Shown: in pieces, positions 17,016 to 25,762 of the stretch
Position numbering within the stretch: position 1 is the first letter of the stretch
How the letters are laid out: each line of letters starts with the position of its first letter
Source of the DNA: JAOPZW01 sp963807305
GTDB lineage: Bacteria > Actinomycetota > Thermoleophilia > Solirubrobacterales > Solirubrobacteraceae
Assembly (NCBI GenBank): GCA_963807305.1
Contig: CAWEBN010000010.1
Coordinates: 248,001 to 312,000, forward strand
Reading direction: 5' to 3'
Length of the DNA stretch: 64,000 nt
Program-made: the position numbers and the translations under genes
The notes under the pieces: generated by a model
Told to the model about the DNA's origin: nothing
Database searches by the model: none
Seen by the model: only the letters and a program-made list of their open reading frames with translations

Positions 17016-18005
17016 TCATGACAACGCGACCTCCGCACCGTCACCGATGGACAGACGTACTGCGCCAGGGATCCGGAACGACCGGCTCACACGCGCGCCC
17101 TGGCCGATCACACTGCTCTCCAGCCGGGCTCCCACGTAGCGGATCTCGGCGCCTGAGAAGACGATCGAGTGCTCGATCTCGGCTCCCTCCATCACGACGT
17201 CAGCGCCGATCGAGGTGTACGGACCGACGTAGGCATCCCGCAGGCGAGCACGCGGCCCGATGATCGCCGGGCCGCGGACAAGGCTGTTCTCGAGCCGTGC
17301 GGTCGGATGCACCACCGCTGGTCCCTGAATCTGGGAGCGCTCGAGGCACGCCGGCTCCACGTCGGGCGCCATCTCCTCGAGCATCCGGCGGTTCGCCTCA
17401 AGCAGTGTGTCCTGACCGCCCTGGCACGGAAGGCAGTCGTCGACGTCTTGGACGCGGACGTGCCCCCCTTCCGCGTGAACGCGCGTGAGCGGATCAGGGT
17501 CTCGTGCAGCGTCCTTCATCAGGATGGAGATGGCGCGCGGACTCAGGAACCAGCCCCCGTCAAGTGGGGCCTTCGCGTCCGGACCCGCCGGCACCCGCAG
17601 GGCAAGCGCGTCGAGCCGCTCGCTGGCAAACGCTGTGATGAACGGATGCATCCGCTCCCGTAGGAGCGCCCCGGCGCGCTGGACCAGAACCGGCTCGTCG
17701 CCGACGAAGTCCCGCGCGAGCCCAAGCGCATGCTCGATCCGCATGTCGGGCCGGAAGTCGAGGTAGCGGACGCCCATGTCCCAATCTGAGCCGTCACCGA
17801 CGGCTTGCCGGATGGCAGCGGCCGCGTCGGGCTCGACGGCGATGATCGCTTCCAGCACACCCGCACAGCGCAGCGCCTCGAGGTTGTGAAAGAGCATCGG
17901 GCGGTTGGCCACCGGGACGAGCGGCTTGGGCATGGACCGTACGCTCGGCCAGGGCCGATCGTCAGGGCTCCGCCCGGTCAGGACGACTGCCTTCGCGATC
18001 TCCAT
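17016..18005 (-). CDS. Sugar-phosphate nucleotidyltransferase-like protein with left-handed beta-helix
   Basis: Protein of 329 residues built like RmlA/GlmU/ManC enzymes that make NDP-sugars. The N-terminal domain retains MPKPLVPVANRPM, but the usual GG.G.R loop reads TGRSPDDRPW, so nucleotide binding may be altered. The C-terminal third (about 235-320) is a hexapeptide helix (GPAVVHPTARLENS, GPAIIGPRARLRD, GPYTSIGADVVMEG). The ATG at 18005 is preferred over a GTG six bases upstream. It lies divergent from the LuxR gene. It could be a scaffolding or regulatory relative rather than an active transferase. Confidence 0.7.
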   Translation of the reverse strand: MEIAKAVVLTGRSPDDRPWPSVRSMPKPLVPVANRPMLFHNLEALRCAGVLEAIIAVEPDAAAAIRQAVGDGSDWDMGVRYLDFRPDMRIEHALGLARDFVGDEPVLVQRAGALLRERMHPFITAFASERLDALALRVPAGPDAKAPLDGGWFLSPRAISILMKDAARDPDPLTRVHAEGGHVRVQDVDDCLPCQGGQDTLLEANRRMLEEMAPDVEPACLERSQIQGPAVVHPTARLENSLVRGPAIIGPRARLRDAYVGPYTSIGADVVMEGAEIEHSIVFSGAEIRYVGARLESSVIGQGARVSRSFRIPGAVRLSIGDGAEVALS

Positions 18006-18146
18006 GCCCACTCAACGTCGGAGCGAGAGCTGAACATCCGCGACGAGCGGCGCTCGACGGGGGAAAAACGGAGGACGCGGGTACGGTGTTCGGCGCGGCA
18101 CCGGCTGCGAGCGGAAGCGCAAGCCGGGACCGGGCGTTGTTCGGAC

Positions 18147-18830
18147 ATGGACGCGGCCACGGCACGATCATCCCTCCCGTCGTGGACCCCGACGATGGCG
18201 GTCGTGGTCGGCGCGGGGGCGGCGCGTGCCCTGGCCGCCGCGTTGCTCACGCGCGCAGGCTTCGGGCTCTGCGGGGGCGGCGCCGACGGCCACGCCCAAG
18301 CGGCGCAGCTCGGTGACGCCGGCGCGGTCGTCGTGCTGCTCGCCACTGGCGAGCCCCCGGAGCGGGCGCGCGCGGTGCAGACGCTCGCCGACGCCCACCC
18401 GGACGCGGCAATCGTGGTCGCCATGCCGCGTGACGCCCCCAATTCCGCCCTGCGTCGCGCCCTGCGCGCGGGCGCTGCCGGCATCGTGCTCGACGGAGAG
18501 CTCGACCACACCCTCGTGGCGACCGCGCAGGCCGTGGCCGCCGGTCAGCTCGCCGTGCCTCGCTCGCTCCGCGGTCACGTCGCTCCGCGCGCACTGTCCT
18601 ACCGCGAAAAGGAGATCCTCGGGCTGGTCGTGCGCGGCTTAACCAACCGCGAGATCGCGGGAGAGCTCTACCTCGCCGAGAGCACGGTGAAGACTCACCT
18701 CTCCTCGGCCTTCGCGAAACTCGACGCACACTCACGTGCCGAAGCCGCTGCCCTCGTGCTCGATCCCGAGAGCGGCTACGGCGCTGCCATCCTCGCGATC
18801 AATAACGGCGCCTCGGTTCCGGTCAGCTGA
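18147..18830 (+). CDS. LuxR/NarL-type regulator with degenerate receiver domain
   Basis: DNA-binding protein of 227 residues. The C-terminal helix-turn-helix is canonical: LSYREKEILGLVVRGLTNREIAGELYLAESTVKTHLSS. The N-terminal 125 residues look like a receiver fold, but the phosphorylation site is lost: the strand reads VVVLLATGE where an Asp should follow. The signal is therefore probably not phosphorylation, or the protein is constitutively active. It precedes a glycosyltransferase by 3 bases and may regulate the polysaccharide genes around it. The start is uncertain; the next ATG is at 18195. Confidence 0.8.
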   Translation: MDAATARSSLPSWTPTMAVVVGAGAARALAAALLTRAGFGLCGGGADGHAQAAQLGDAGAVVVLLATGEPPERARAVQTLADAHPDAAIVVAMPRDAPNSALRRALRAGAAGIVLDGELDHTLVATAQAVAAGQLAVPRSLRGHVAPRALSYREKEILGLVVRGLTNREIAGELYLAESTVKTHLSSAFAKLDAHSRAEAAALVLDPESGYGAAILAINNGASVPVS

Positions 18831-18833
18831 CCG

Positions 18834-19739
18834 ATGTCCGCCCGGATGTCATCTCCGCTCGTCGAGCGCCTGCTCATCGTGAGCCCTGTGTACAACGAGG
18901 CGGACCACCTCGACCGCACGGCCCGAGCGATAGCCGCCCAGGAGCGCCCCCCGGACCGGTGGATGATCGTCGACGATGGCTCGCGCGACGACACGTTGGC
19001 GATTGCTCGTGCCTGGGAGCGGCGGCTGCCCTTTGTGACAGTGATGAGTGCCGGCGAGACCGACGAGGGACCTGATCGCTTGGCTTTGGCGCGCGAGGCT
19101 CGTGCGTTCAATCTGGGGCTGCAGGCAGCGGGCTGGCGTGAGTTCACGCACATCGGGAAGCTCGACGGCGATGTCGAGCTGCCGCCGCAGTGGTTCGCGA
19201 CGCTGCTCGGCTGCTTCGAAGCCGAGCCCGACTTGGGACTCCTGGGCGGGCGCCTGGAGGAGCCGACGCCGCAAGGCTGGGAGATCATCCCGATTCCCGA
19301 TTCGCACATCCACGGCGCCCTCAAGCTGTACCGCCGCGAGTGCCTCGACGACATCGGTGGTATCCCCGAGCGGCTGGCATGGGACACCATCGACGAGACG
19401 TATGCGCGGATGCGCGGCTACAACACGCGCAGCCTGCCCGACCTCGTCGCCCGCCACCACCGCCACTGGGGCTCGGCCGACGGCCGGCTGCGCGGTCGCG
19501 CGCGCCACGGCGAGTGCGCGTGGATCCTGCACCAGACCGTGACGTGGGCGCTGTTGCGGTCGGTCAAGCTCGCGCGCGTTCCGCCCGCGGGGCTCTCGGG
19601 CGCCGCCTTCGTCTATGGCTACGCGCGTGCAGCCTGCCGTCGTACGCCCCGCGTCGACGACCCGCATTTCCGGCGCTACGTCCGTCGCGAGCTGCGCCAG
19701 CGGCTGCTGGGTCCCCTGCGGCTCGGAGCAGCCAGGTGA
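18834..19739 (+). CDS. Family 2 glycosyltransferase
   Basis: GT-A enzyme of 301 residues. VSPVYNEADHLDRT near residue 16, MIVDDGSRDDT near 45 and the metal-binding KLDGDVELP near 110 are the diagnostic motifs, followed by a WDTIDETYARMRGY acceptor-side helix. It probably adds a sugar to the lipid-linked repeat unit. It follows the LuxR-type gene by 3 bases and its stop overlaps the flippase start (GTGA), so the three genes form a tight operon. Confidence 0.88.
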   Translation: MSARMSSPLVERLLIVSPVYNEADHLDRTARAIAAQERPPDRWMIVDDGSRDDTLAIARAWERRLPFVTVMSAGETDEGPDRLALAREARAFNLGLQAAGWREFTHIGKLDGDVELPPQWFATLLGCFEAEPDLGLLGGRLEEPTPQGWEIIPIPDSHIHGALKLYRRECLDDIGGIPERLAWDTIDETYARMRGYNTRSLPDLVARHHRHWGSADGRLRGRARHGECAWILHQTVTWALLRSVKLARVPPAGLSGAAFVYGYARAACRRTPRVDDPHFRRYVRRELRQRLLGPLRLGAAR

Positions 19740-21262
19740 GCGACGCGCGCTCCACGGACGAGCTGCACCTGGCGACCGCCGACGGCGTCCGCTGGATCAC
19801 GCTCGCCCGCGTCGCGACAGAGCTTCTCCTGGTGGGTTCGATGGTGGCCCTCGCGCACCTGATTCCGCCCGCCGACTTCGGCCGCTTCGCGGTGGCGGTC
19901 ATCGTGCAGGAGCTCGCGATGGGCATCCCGACCGAAGGTGTCGGCAGCGCCCTCGTCCAGCGCGACTCTATCCGCCGCGAGCATCTGCAAGCAGGTGTCT
20001 TCCTCACGCTGAGCTTTGCAGTGGTTCTCGCCGCGATCACGCTGGCTCTGTCGTCGGTTGTCATATCGCCGGTGTTCGGCCATGGCACCGCGGAACTCGT
20101 GACGCTTTCCACGCCGATGTTCCTCCTGGCGAGCCTGGGCACGGTGCCCATGGCGCTGCTGCGCCGGCGCCTGGATTTCCGGCGTCTCAGCACCATCGAG
20201 ATCAGTGGGGCCGCCGTCCGCGCGCTCACCTCCCTGGTGCTGGCCGCCGCCGCGGGGCTCGACGGCGCCGCGCTCGTCATCGGTGCTCTTGCCGGGACCG
20301 CCGTCGCAACCGCGGTCGCCTTCGCCGCCGCGCCGGCACCATTGCCGCGCGTGCGACTTTGGGCTGTACGCGACATCTCCGGTTACGGCCTGCCCGCGTC
20401 CCTGGCCAGCATCAGCTGGGTCGGCTTCCGTAACGGTGACTACGCGGTCATCGGCGCCAAGCTGGGTGCCACGTCTGCTGGCATCTACTGGCGCGCGTTC
20501 CAGCTCGCGGTCGAGTACCAGCGCAAGATCAGCGTCGTCATGTACCAGGTGGCCTTCCCGGTGCTCTCGCGGTCCGCCAATCACGACGAGATGTTCGCGT
20601 TGCGCGGGCGCATGGTGCGGCTGCTCACGGTCGTGCTCTTCCCGCTGATCGCCGTCCTGGCGATCACCGCGCCGCAGGTGATCCCGTGGATGTTCGGCCC
20701 GCAATGGAGCGAAGCTGTCGTCCCCACGCAGATCCTCTGCGGTGCGGGCGCGGCGACGCTCGTCATCGACGCCGTGGGAACCACGCTCATGGCCGCCGGA
20801 CGACCGCGCGCCCTGCTGGGTTACGGCGTCGCGCACTTCGTCATCTACATCGGCACGGTTCTCTTCATCGCGCATTTGGGGCTCGTCGCCGTGGCCGTCG
20901 CCGCGGTCACGGTGCACACGCTCTTCCTGGTGATCGCGTACGTGGTGCTGCTCCCCGGTTCGCTGCGCACGTCGCTCCGGTGCCTGTGGCGCGACGTCGC
21001 ACCGGCCACGGTCTCATGTCTCGCGCTCGCCGCGTTCGCGACGCCCGTGGGCTGGGCGATCTCGACGGCCGCGGTTCCAGGCGTCGCCGTCGTTGCCGGC
21101 GTGGCCGCGACCGCCGCCGTGGCCTACCTGCTGACGCTGCGCCTGGCCTTCCGCGAGGCTTGGCTCGACCTGACGAGGCTCATCGGGCGCGTGCTGCCCA
21201 GCACGCGCCTGGTTGCCCGCACGAGGCGCCTCGCGCCGGCCGGCGCCCGCACCCCGACATGA
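19736..21262 (+). CDS. Wzx-type polysaccharide flippase
   Basis: Integral membrane protein of 508 residues with about 12-14 helices, the MVF/polysaccharide-transporter layout, which moves lipid-linked repeat units across the membrane. Typical features are an amphipathic first helix with PPADFGRFAVAVIVQEL and the later GLPASLASISWVGFRNGDYAVIGAKLGATSAGIYWRAFQL, the region that follows the seventh helix. The GTG start overlaps the stop of the glycosyltransferase. The C-terminal tail is basic. Confidence 0.85.
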   Translation: MSDARSTDELHLATADGVRWITLARVATELLLVGSMVALAHLIPPADFGRFAVAVIVQELAMGIPTEGVGSALVQRDSIRREHLQAGVFLTLSFAVVLAAITLALSSVVISPVFGHGTAELVTLSTPMFLLASLGTVPMALLRRRLDFRRLSTIEISGAAVRALTSLVLAAAAGLDGAALVIGALAGTAVATAVAFAAAPAPLPRVRLWAVRDISGYGLPASLASISWVGFRNGDYAVIGAKLGATSAGIYWRAFQLAVEYQRKISVVMYQVAFPVLSRSANHDEMFALRGRMVRLLTVVLFPLIAVLAITAPQVIPWMFGPQWSEAVVPTQILCGAGAATLVIDAVGTTLMAAGRPRALLGYGVAHFVIYIGTVLFIAHLGLVAVAVAAVTVHTLFLVIAYVVLLPGSLRTSLRCLWRDVAPATVSCLALAAFATPVGWAISTAAVPGVAVVAGVAATAAVAYLLTLRLAFREAWLDLTRLIGRVLPSTRLVARTRRLAPAGARTPT

Positions 21263-21282
21263 TCAACCGCAAGGAGGCAAAC

Positions 21283-22245
21283 GTGCGACATCCGCACCGA
21301 CCGACGATCAGCGCGGTGGTGGCCGCGTACAACGCCGAGCGTTGGATCGCCGAGACGTTGGAGGCGATCCTGGGCCAGACGCGTCCGCCGGACGAGGTCG
21401 TGGTGGTCGACGACGGCTCCACCGACGGCACGTCGGCCGTGCTGCAGAGTTTTGGCTCCCGCATTCGCGTCGTGGCACGCGAGAACGGCGGGTGTCCCGC
21501 GGCATTCAACACAGCGTTCGCCCACGCCACCGGTGACTACGTCGCCATGTGCGGCGCCGACGACGTGTGGGAGCCGCAGAAGCTCGAGTGGCACCTCGAG
21601 ACACTCGTGGAGCACCCGGAGGTCGACGTCCTCTTCGGCGACGCCGAGCTCTTCGGGCTGGCTGACGGCACCTACGCCAAGCCGCCAGGCCTCGGCGTCC
21701 TCGACGGCGCCAGGCTCCGTGACGCGCTCTACCGGGAGAACATCATCTGCGCCCCCTCGATCGTCATCCGTCGGAGCCTCTTCGAGAAGCTCGGACCGTT
21801 CGTCGAGGACTTCGGCGCCGACGACCTCGAGTACTGGATGCGCTGCCTTCGTGACGGCGCCGTGTTCCACTACGACCCGCGTGTCCTGCTTCGCTACCGC
21901 CGTCACGACAGCAACCTGTCCAGCCGCCTGCTCTGGATGGCTGAGTGCAGCCATGACGTCCATCGCTGGTATGCCGCGGACATTGCCGATCCCGTGCTGC
22001 GCACGTCCGTCCTCGCCGAAGACCTCTTCAAGATCGGTCGCTACCACGTGGACGAGGGGCGTCCCCGAGAGGCCCGCGACGCCTTCGTCGCTTCGCTGCG
22101 GCACCGGCGCAAGGCGCGCACGCTCGCGTGGACGGTCGTCCTGACGCTACCCGAAGGCGCCCGCAGGCGTACGGGCGACGGCTTCGTGCGCCTCAGCCGC
22201 CTGCTCGAGGCGCGGGGAACCGCCGGGGAGGCCTCGTCCTCGTGA
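21283..22245 (+). CDS. Family 2 glycosyltransferase
   Basis: GT-A enzyme of 320 residues. SAVVAAYNAERWIAETLEAILGQ, EVVVVDDGSTDGT near residue 45 and the metal site YVAMCGADDVWEPQ near 90 identify it; the C-terminal part reads DDLEYWMRCLRDG. The GTG start at 21283 has AAGGAGG 5 bases upstream. An ATG at 21259 overlaps the flippase stop and is the alternative. It precedes the acyltransferase with a GTGA overlap. Confidence 0.87.
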   Translation: MRHPHRPTISAVVAAYNAERWIAETLEAILGQTRPPDEVVVVDDGSTDGTSAVLQSFGSRIRVVARENGGCPAAFNTAFAHATGDYVAMCGADDVWEPQKLEWHLETLVEHPEVDVLFGDAELFGLADGTYAKPPGLGVLDGARLRDALYRENIICAPSIVIRRSLFEKLGPFVEDFGADDLEYWMRCLRDGAVFHYDPRVLLRYRRHDSNLSSRLLWMAECSHDVHRWYAADIADPVLRTSVLAEDLFKIGRYHVDEGRPREARDAFVASLRHRRKARTLAWTVVLTLPEGARRRTGDGFVRLSRLLEARGTAGEASSS

Positions 22246-22844
22246 GAGGCGCCACGCGCCTGCGCGCCGCCCTCCAGATCCCGCGGATCTGGAAGTACCG
22301 CGCGCTCTCGAACTGCCGCCGCGTGACCGGCCGCGGGATCGTCCACCAGCCCGTCCTGCTGCTCGGCAGCGGCGCGATCGCGATCGGGCGGGACGTGCGC
22401 TTCGGCTGGCCGACGTCGCCCGAGTTCCACACCGGGTACCTGCACCTGGAGGCGGCGACCCCCGAGGCCGTGGTCGAGATCGGCGACGAGGCCGAGATCA
22501 ACAACAACGCCTACATCAAGAGCGAGGGCGCGGGCATCCACATCGGCCCGCGGGCGCTGCTGGGCTCCAACGTGCAGATCCTCGACTCGGACTTCCACGA
22601 CCTCCACCCCGATCGCCGCCGGGGCGGCCGGCCGGCGATGGCCCCCGTCCGCATCGAGGAGAACGTCTTCATCGGCGACGGGACGAAGATCCTCAAGGGC
22701 GTGACCATCGGCCGGGACTCCGTGGTGGGCGCCGGCAGCGTCGTGACGCGCTCGATCCCGCCCGGCGTGATCGCCGCCGGCAACCCCGCGAGGGTCGTCC
22801 GCGACCTCGTGGACGCGGAAGATCGCGCCGTCGCCGCCCGTTGA
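22242..22844 (+). CDS. Left-handed beta-helix (hexapeptide) O-acetyltransferase-like protein
   Basis: Protein of 200 residues with the hexapeptide coils of the WcaF/LacA/NodL acyltransferase class: GSGAIAIGRDVRFG, then INNNAYIKSEGAGIHIGPRALLGSNVQI, and the terminal GDGTKILKGVTIGRDSVVGAGSVVTRSIPPG. Such enzymes move an acetyl group from acetyl-CoA to a sugar hydroxyl. The GTG start overlaps the stop of the preceding glycosyltransferase. It is probably decorating the repeat unit. Substrate unknown. Confidence 0.82.
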   Translation: MRGATRLRAALQIPRIWKYRALSNCRRVTGRGIVHQPVLLLGSGAIAIGRDVRFGWPTSPEFHTGYLHLEAATPEAVVEIGDEAEINNNAYIKSEGAGIHIGPRALLGSNVQILDSDFHDLHPDRRRGGRPAMAPVRIEENVFIGDGTKILKGVTIGRDSVVGAGSVVTRSIPPGVIAAGNPARVVRDLVDAEDRAVAAR

Positions 22845-22850
22845 CTGGGC

Positions 22851-23852
22851 ATGTCTTCGGAACGGAATCTGCGCGGGGACCGCGTACTGATCACGGGCGG
22901 CGCCGGCATGATCGGCTCGCACATCGCCGACCTGGTGGTCGCGCAGGAAGCGCGCGAAGTGGTCGTGCTCGACGACTTCGTTCGCGGCCGCCGCGAGAAC
23001 CTCGCCTGGGCCACGGCCAACGGCAACGTCGAGATCGTCGAGGGCGACATCCGCGACGCGGCGCTCGTGCGCGAGCTGACGCGCGGCATCGACGTCGTCT
23101 TCCACCAGGCGGCCATCCGCATCACGCAGTGCGCGGAGGAGCCGCGGCTGGCGCTCGAGGTCCTCGTCGACGGCACCTACAACGTCGTCGAGGCCGCCGC
23201 GCAGGAGGGCGTGCGCAAGCTCGTGGCCGCGTCGTCGGCCTCGATCTACGGGCTGGCCGAGGAGTTCCCCACCAAGGAGAACCACCACCCGTACGCCAAC
23301 GACACGCTCTACGGCGCGGCCAAGGTCTTCAACGAGGGGCTGCTGCGCAGCTTCAAGGCGATGTCGGACCTCGACTACGTCGCGCTGCGCTACTTCAACG
23401 CCTACGGCGCGCGGATGGACGTCCACGGCCTCTACACCGAGGTGCTCGTGCGCTGGATGGAGCGCATCGAGGCCGGCGAGCCGCCGCTCATCTTCGGCGA
23501 CGGCCTGCAGACGATGGACTTCATCTACGTCGGCGACATCGCTCGCGCCAACGTCCTGGCCGCCAACTCCGACCTGACCGACCAGGTCTTCAACGTCGCC
23601 ACCGGCGTGGAGACGAGCCTGCTCGAGCTCGCCGAGGCGCTGCTGCAGGTCATGGACTCGGACCTCTCGGTCGTCCACGGGCCGCCGCGGGCCGTCAACG
23701 GCGTCACCCGCCGCCTGGCCGATACGAACGCCGTGCGCGAGCGCCTGGGCTTCGAGGCCGAGGTCGGGCTGCTCGAGGGCCTCACGCGCCTGGTCACCTG
23801 GTGGCGCGTCGAGCGCGAGCTCGCCGACTCCCCGCTGGCGAAGGCCTCCTGA
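22851..23852 (+). CDS. NAD-dependent nucleotide-sugar epimerase
   Basis: Short-chain dehydrogenase of 333 residues, cytoplasmic, GalE/WbpP type. ITGGAGMIGSH binds NAD; SSASIYG supplies the catalytic Ser and YGAAK the Tyr/Lys pair. RYFNAYG and FGDGLQTMDFIYVGDIA are the usual later motifs. It likely interconverts a UDP-sugar or its N-acetyl form. It is 6 bases after the acyltransferase, and its stop overlaps the aminotransferase start by one base. Confidence 0.88.
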   Translation: MSSERNLRGDRVLITGGAGMIGSHIADLVVAQEAREVVVLDDFVRGRRENLAWATANGNVEIVEGDIRDAALVRELTRGIDVVFHQAAIRITQCAEEPRLALEVLVDGTYNVVEAAAQEGVRKLVAASSASIYGLAEEFPTKENHHPYANDTLYGAAKVFNEGLLRSFKAMSDLDYVALRYFNAYGARMDVHGLYTEVLVRWMERIEAGEPPLIFGDGLQTMDFIYVGDIARANVLAANSDLTDQVFNVATGVETSLLELAEALLQVMDSDLSVVHGPPRAVNGVTRRLADTNAVRERLGFEAEVGLLEGLTRLVTWWRVERELADSPLAKAS

Positions 23853-24991
23853 TGGAGGTCCCCTTCGCGCGCCCGTCGCTGACCGCGGCCGACGGCGCCG
23901 CCGTCGCCGAGGCCGTCGCCTCCGGCTGGGTCTCCCAGGGCCCGCGCGTCGCCGCCTTCGAGGCCGCCTACGCCGAGCGCGTGGGCGCGCCCGACGCGGT
24001 GGCCACGACCAACTGCACCACGGCGCTGCAGCTCGCGCTGTACGTGTCGGGCGTCGGCCCCGGCGACGAGGTCATCGTCCCGTCGCTGTCGTTCATCGCC
24101 ACGGCCAACGCGGTCTGGCAGTGCGGCGCGACGCCCGTCTTCGCCGACGTCGACCCGCTGACCTACAACCTCGACCCCGCGTCGGCCGAGCGCGCGATCA
24201 CCGAGCGCACGAAGGCCATCATGCCCGTGCACCAGGTCGGGCTGCCGGCGGACATGGACGCCTTCATCGCGCTGGCCGACCGCTACGGGCTCGAGCTCGT
24301 CGAGGACGCCGCCTGCGCCATCGGCGCGCAGTACAAGGGCCGGCCGATCGGCTCGCTGGGCCCGCTGGCCTGCTTCTCCCTGCATCCGCGCAAGGTCATC
24401 ACCACCGGCGAGGGCGGCATGATCGCCGTTCACGACCCGGCCGTGGCCGCGCGCCTGCGCACCCTGCGCCAGCACGCGATGGACCTGTCGGACCTCGCGC
24501 GCCACGGCGCGAAGGACATCGTCTTCGAGGGCTATCCCGAGCGCGGCTGGAACTGCCGCATGACCGACATGCAGGCGGCCCTCGGGCTGCGCCAGCTCGA
24601 GGCCCTGGACGACATCCTGGCCGAGCGCACGCGCCAGGCCGACCGCTACGGCGACGCGCTCGAGCGCATCCCGCACCTCGACGCTCCCTACGAGCCCGAG
24701 TACGCGTCGCGCACCTGGCAGTCCTACTGCGTGCGCGTGGGCGCCCGCTCGCCCGTCGGGCGGACCGAGCTCATGCGCCGGCTGCTGCACGACGGCATCG
24801 CCACGCGCCGCGGCGTGATGGCGATCCACCAGGAGCCTTCGTACCCGGAGCCCCTGCGCGTCCCGCTTCCGCACACCGAGGCGGCCGCCGCCGACGTGAT
24901 CATGCTGCCGCTGTTTCCGGGCCTCTCCGACGAGCAGCAGGACTACGTGATCGAGCGGCTCGCCGCCCACGTCGTCGCCCTCGCCGCCTGA
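23852..24991 (+). CDS. DegT/DnrJ/EryC1-type sugar aminotransferase
   Basis: PLP enzyme of 379 residues that aminates a keto-sugar nucleotide. FARPSLTAADGAAVAEAV and TNCTTALQLALYV form the cofactor pocket, EDAACAIGA supplies the Asp that holds the pyridine nitrogen, and CFSLHPRKVITTGEGG carries the Schiff-base Lys. The start overlaps the epimerase stop (TGATG). Together with the epimerase and acyltransferase this suggests an amino sugar with acylation, although no dedicated 4,6-dehydratase lies in this locus. Confidence 0.88.
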   Translation: MEVPFARPSLTAADGAAVAEAVASGWVSQGPRVAAFEAAYAERVGAPDAVATTNCTTALQLALYVSGVGPGDEVIVPSLSFIATANAVWQCGATPVFADVDPLTYNLDPASAERAITERTKAIMPVHQVGLPADMDAFIALADRYGLELVEDAACAIGAQYKGRPIGSLGPLACFSLHPRKVITTGEGGMIAVHDPAVAARLRTLRQHAMDLSDLARHGAKDIVFEGYPERGWNCRMTDMQAALGLRQLEALDDILAERTRQADRYGDALERIPHLDAPYEPEYASRTWQSYCVRVGARSPVGRTELMRRLLHDGIATRRGVMAIHQEPSYPEPLRVPLPHTEAAAADVIMLPLFPGLSDEQQDYVIERLAAHVVALAA

Positions 24992-25045
24992 GAATCATTC
25001 GTTTCCCGTCCGCGAGCGCAGGGCCTGTCGGAACGTTTATCCGGT

Positions 25046-25762
25046 ATGAGCGCGAGCAGCACGGAAGCCGGCAGCCTCTCGACCACACGTCTAGCGGTCG
25101 CCGAGGGTGAGTCGAGGTACTCGGCGGCGGCATGCCGGGCGTTGGACGTAGCGGTCTCCGCCGTCCTGCTGCTCATCCTCTCGCCCCTCTTCCTCGCCCT
25201 CGCGATCGCCATCCGGCTGGACTCGAGCGGGCGCGCGATCTACCGCCAGCGCCGCGTCGGGCGCAGGCAGGAGCCCTTCACCGTCAACAAGTTCCGCACC
25301 ATGCACAGCGGGGCCGGGCACGAGACCCATCGCGAGTTCGTCATCGGCCTGATCGCCGCTCGCGAGCCGGCGCCGGGCGAGATGCACGCCCAGGGCGATC
25401 AGTCGAACTTCTTCAAGATGGCCAACGACACGCGCGTCACCCGCGTCGGGCGCTTCCTGCGCAAGTCGAGCCTCGACGAGCTGCCTCAGCTGTGGAACGT
25501 GCTGCGCGGCGACATGTCGCTCGTCGGCCCCCGACCGCCGATCCCCTACGAGGTCGAGCACTATCCGCCGCACTGGTTCGATCGCTTCGCGGTCAAGCCC
25601 GGCATGACCGGCCTCTGGCAGGTCAACGGACGCTCGGAGCTGGGCCTCGAGGACATGATCGCCCTCGACGTCGAGTACGCGCGCACCCGGTCGCTGTGGC
25701 TCAACGTGAAGATCCTTGCGCGGACCGTGCCGGTCGTCTTCGCCGGCCGTGGTGCCGCCTGA
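25046..25762 (+). CDS. Initiating polyprenyl-phosphate sugar-phosphate transferase
   Basis: Membrane enzyme of 238 residues of the WcaJ/PglC bacterial sugar transferase family. It moves a sugar-1-phosphate from a nucleotide sugar to undecaprenyl phosphate, starting each repeat unit. One hydrophobic segment (about residues 36-57) precedes the catalytic half. RRVGRRQEPFTVNKFRTM, FLRKSSLDELPQLWNVLRGD, VGPRPP and the C-terminal GLWQVNGRSELG are the family signatures, with the catalytic Asp-Glu in SLDELPQ. A 31-residue insertion between RTM and the SLDEL region is larger than usual. The glycosyltransferase gene starts within its stop (TGATG). Confidence 0.9.
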   Translation: MSASSTEAGSLSTTRLAVAEGESRYSAAACRALDVAVSAVLLLILSPLFLALAIAIRLDSSGRAIYRQRRVGRRQEPFTVNKFRTMHSGAGHETHREFVIGLIAAREPAPGEMHAQGDQSNFFKMANDTRVTRVGRFLRKSSLDELPQLWNVLRGDMSLVGPRPPIPYEVEHYPPHWFDRFAVKPGMTGLWQVNGRSELGLEDMIALDVEYARTRSLWLNVKILARTVPVVFAGRGAA

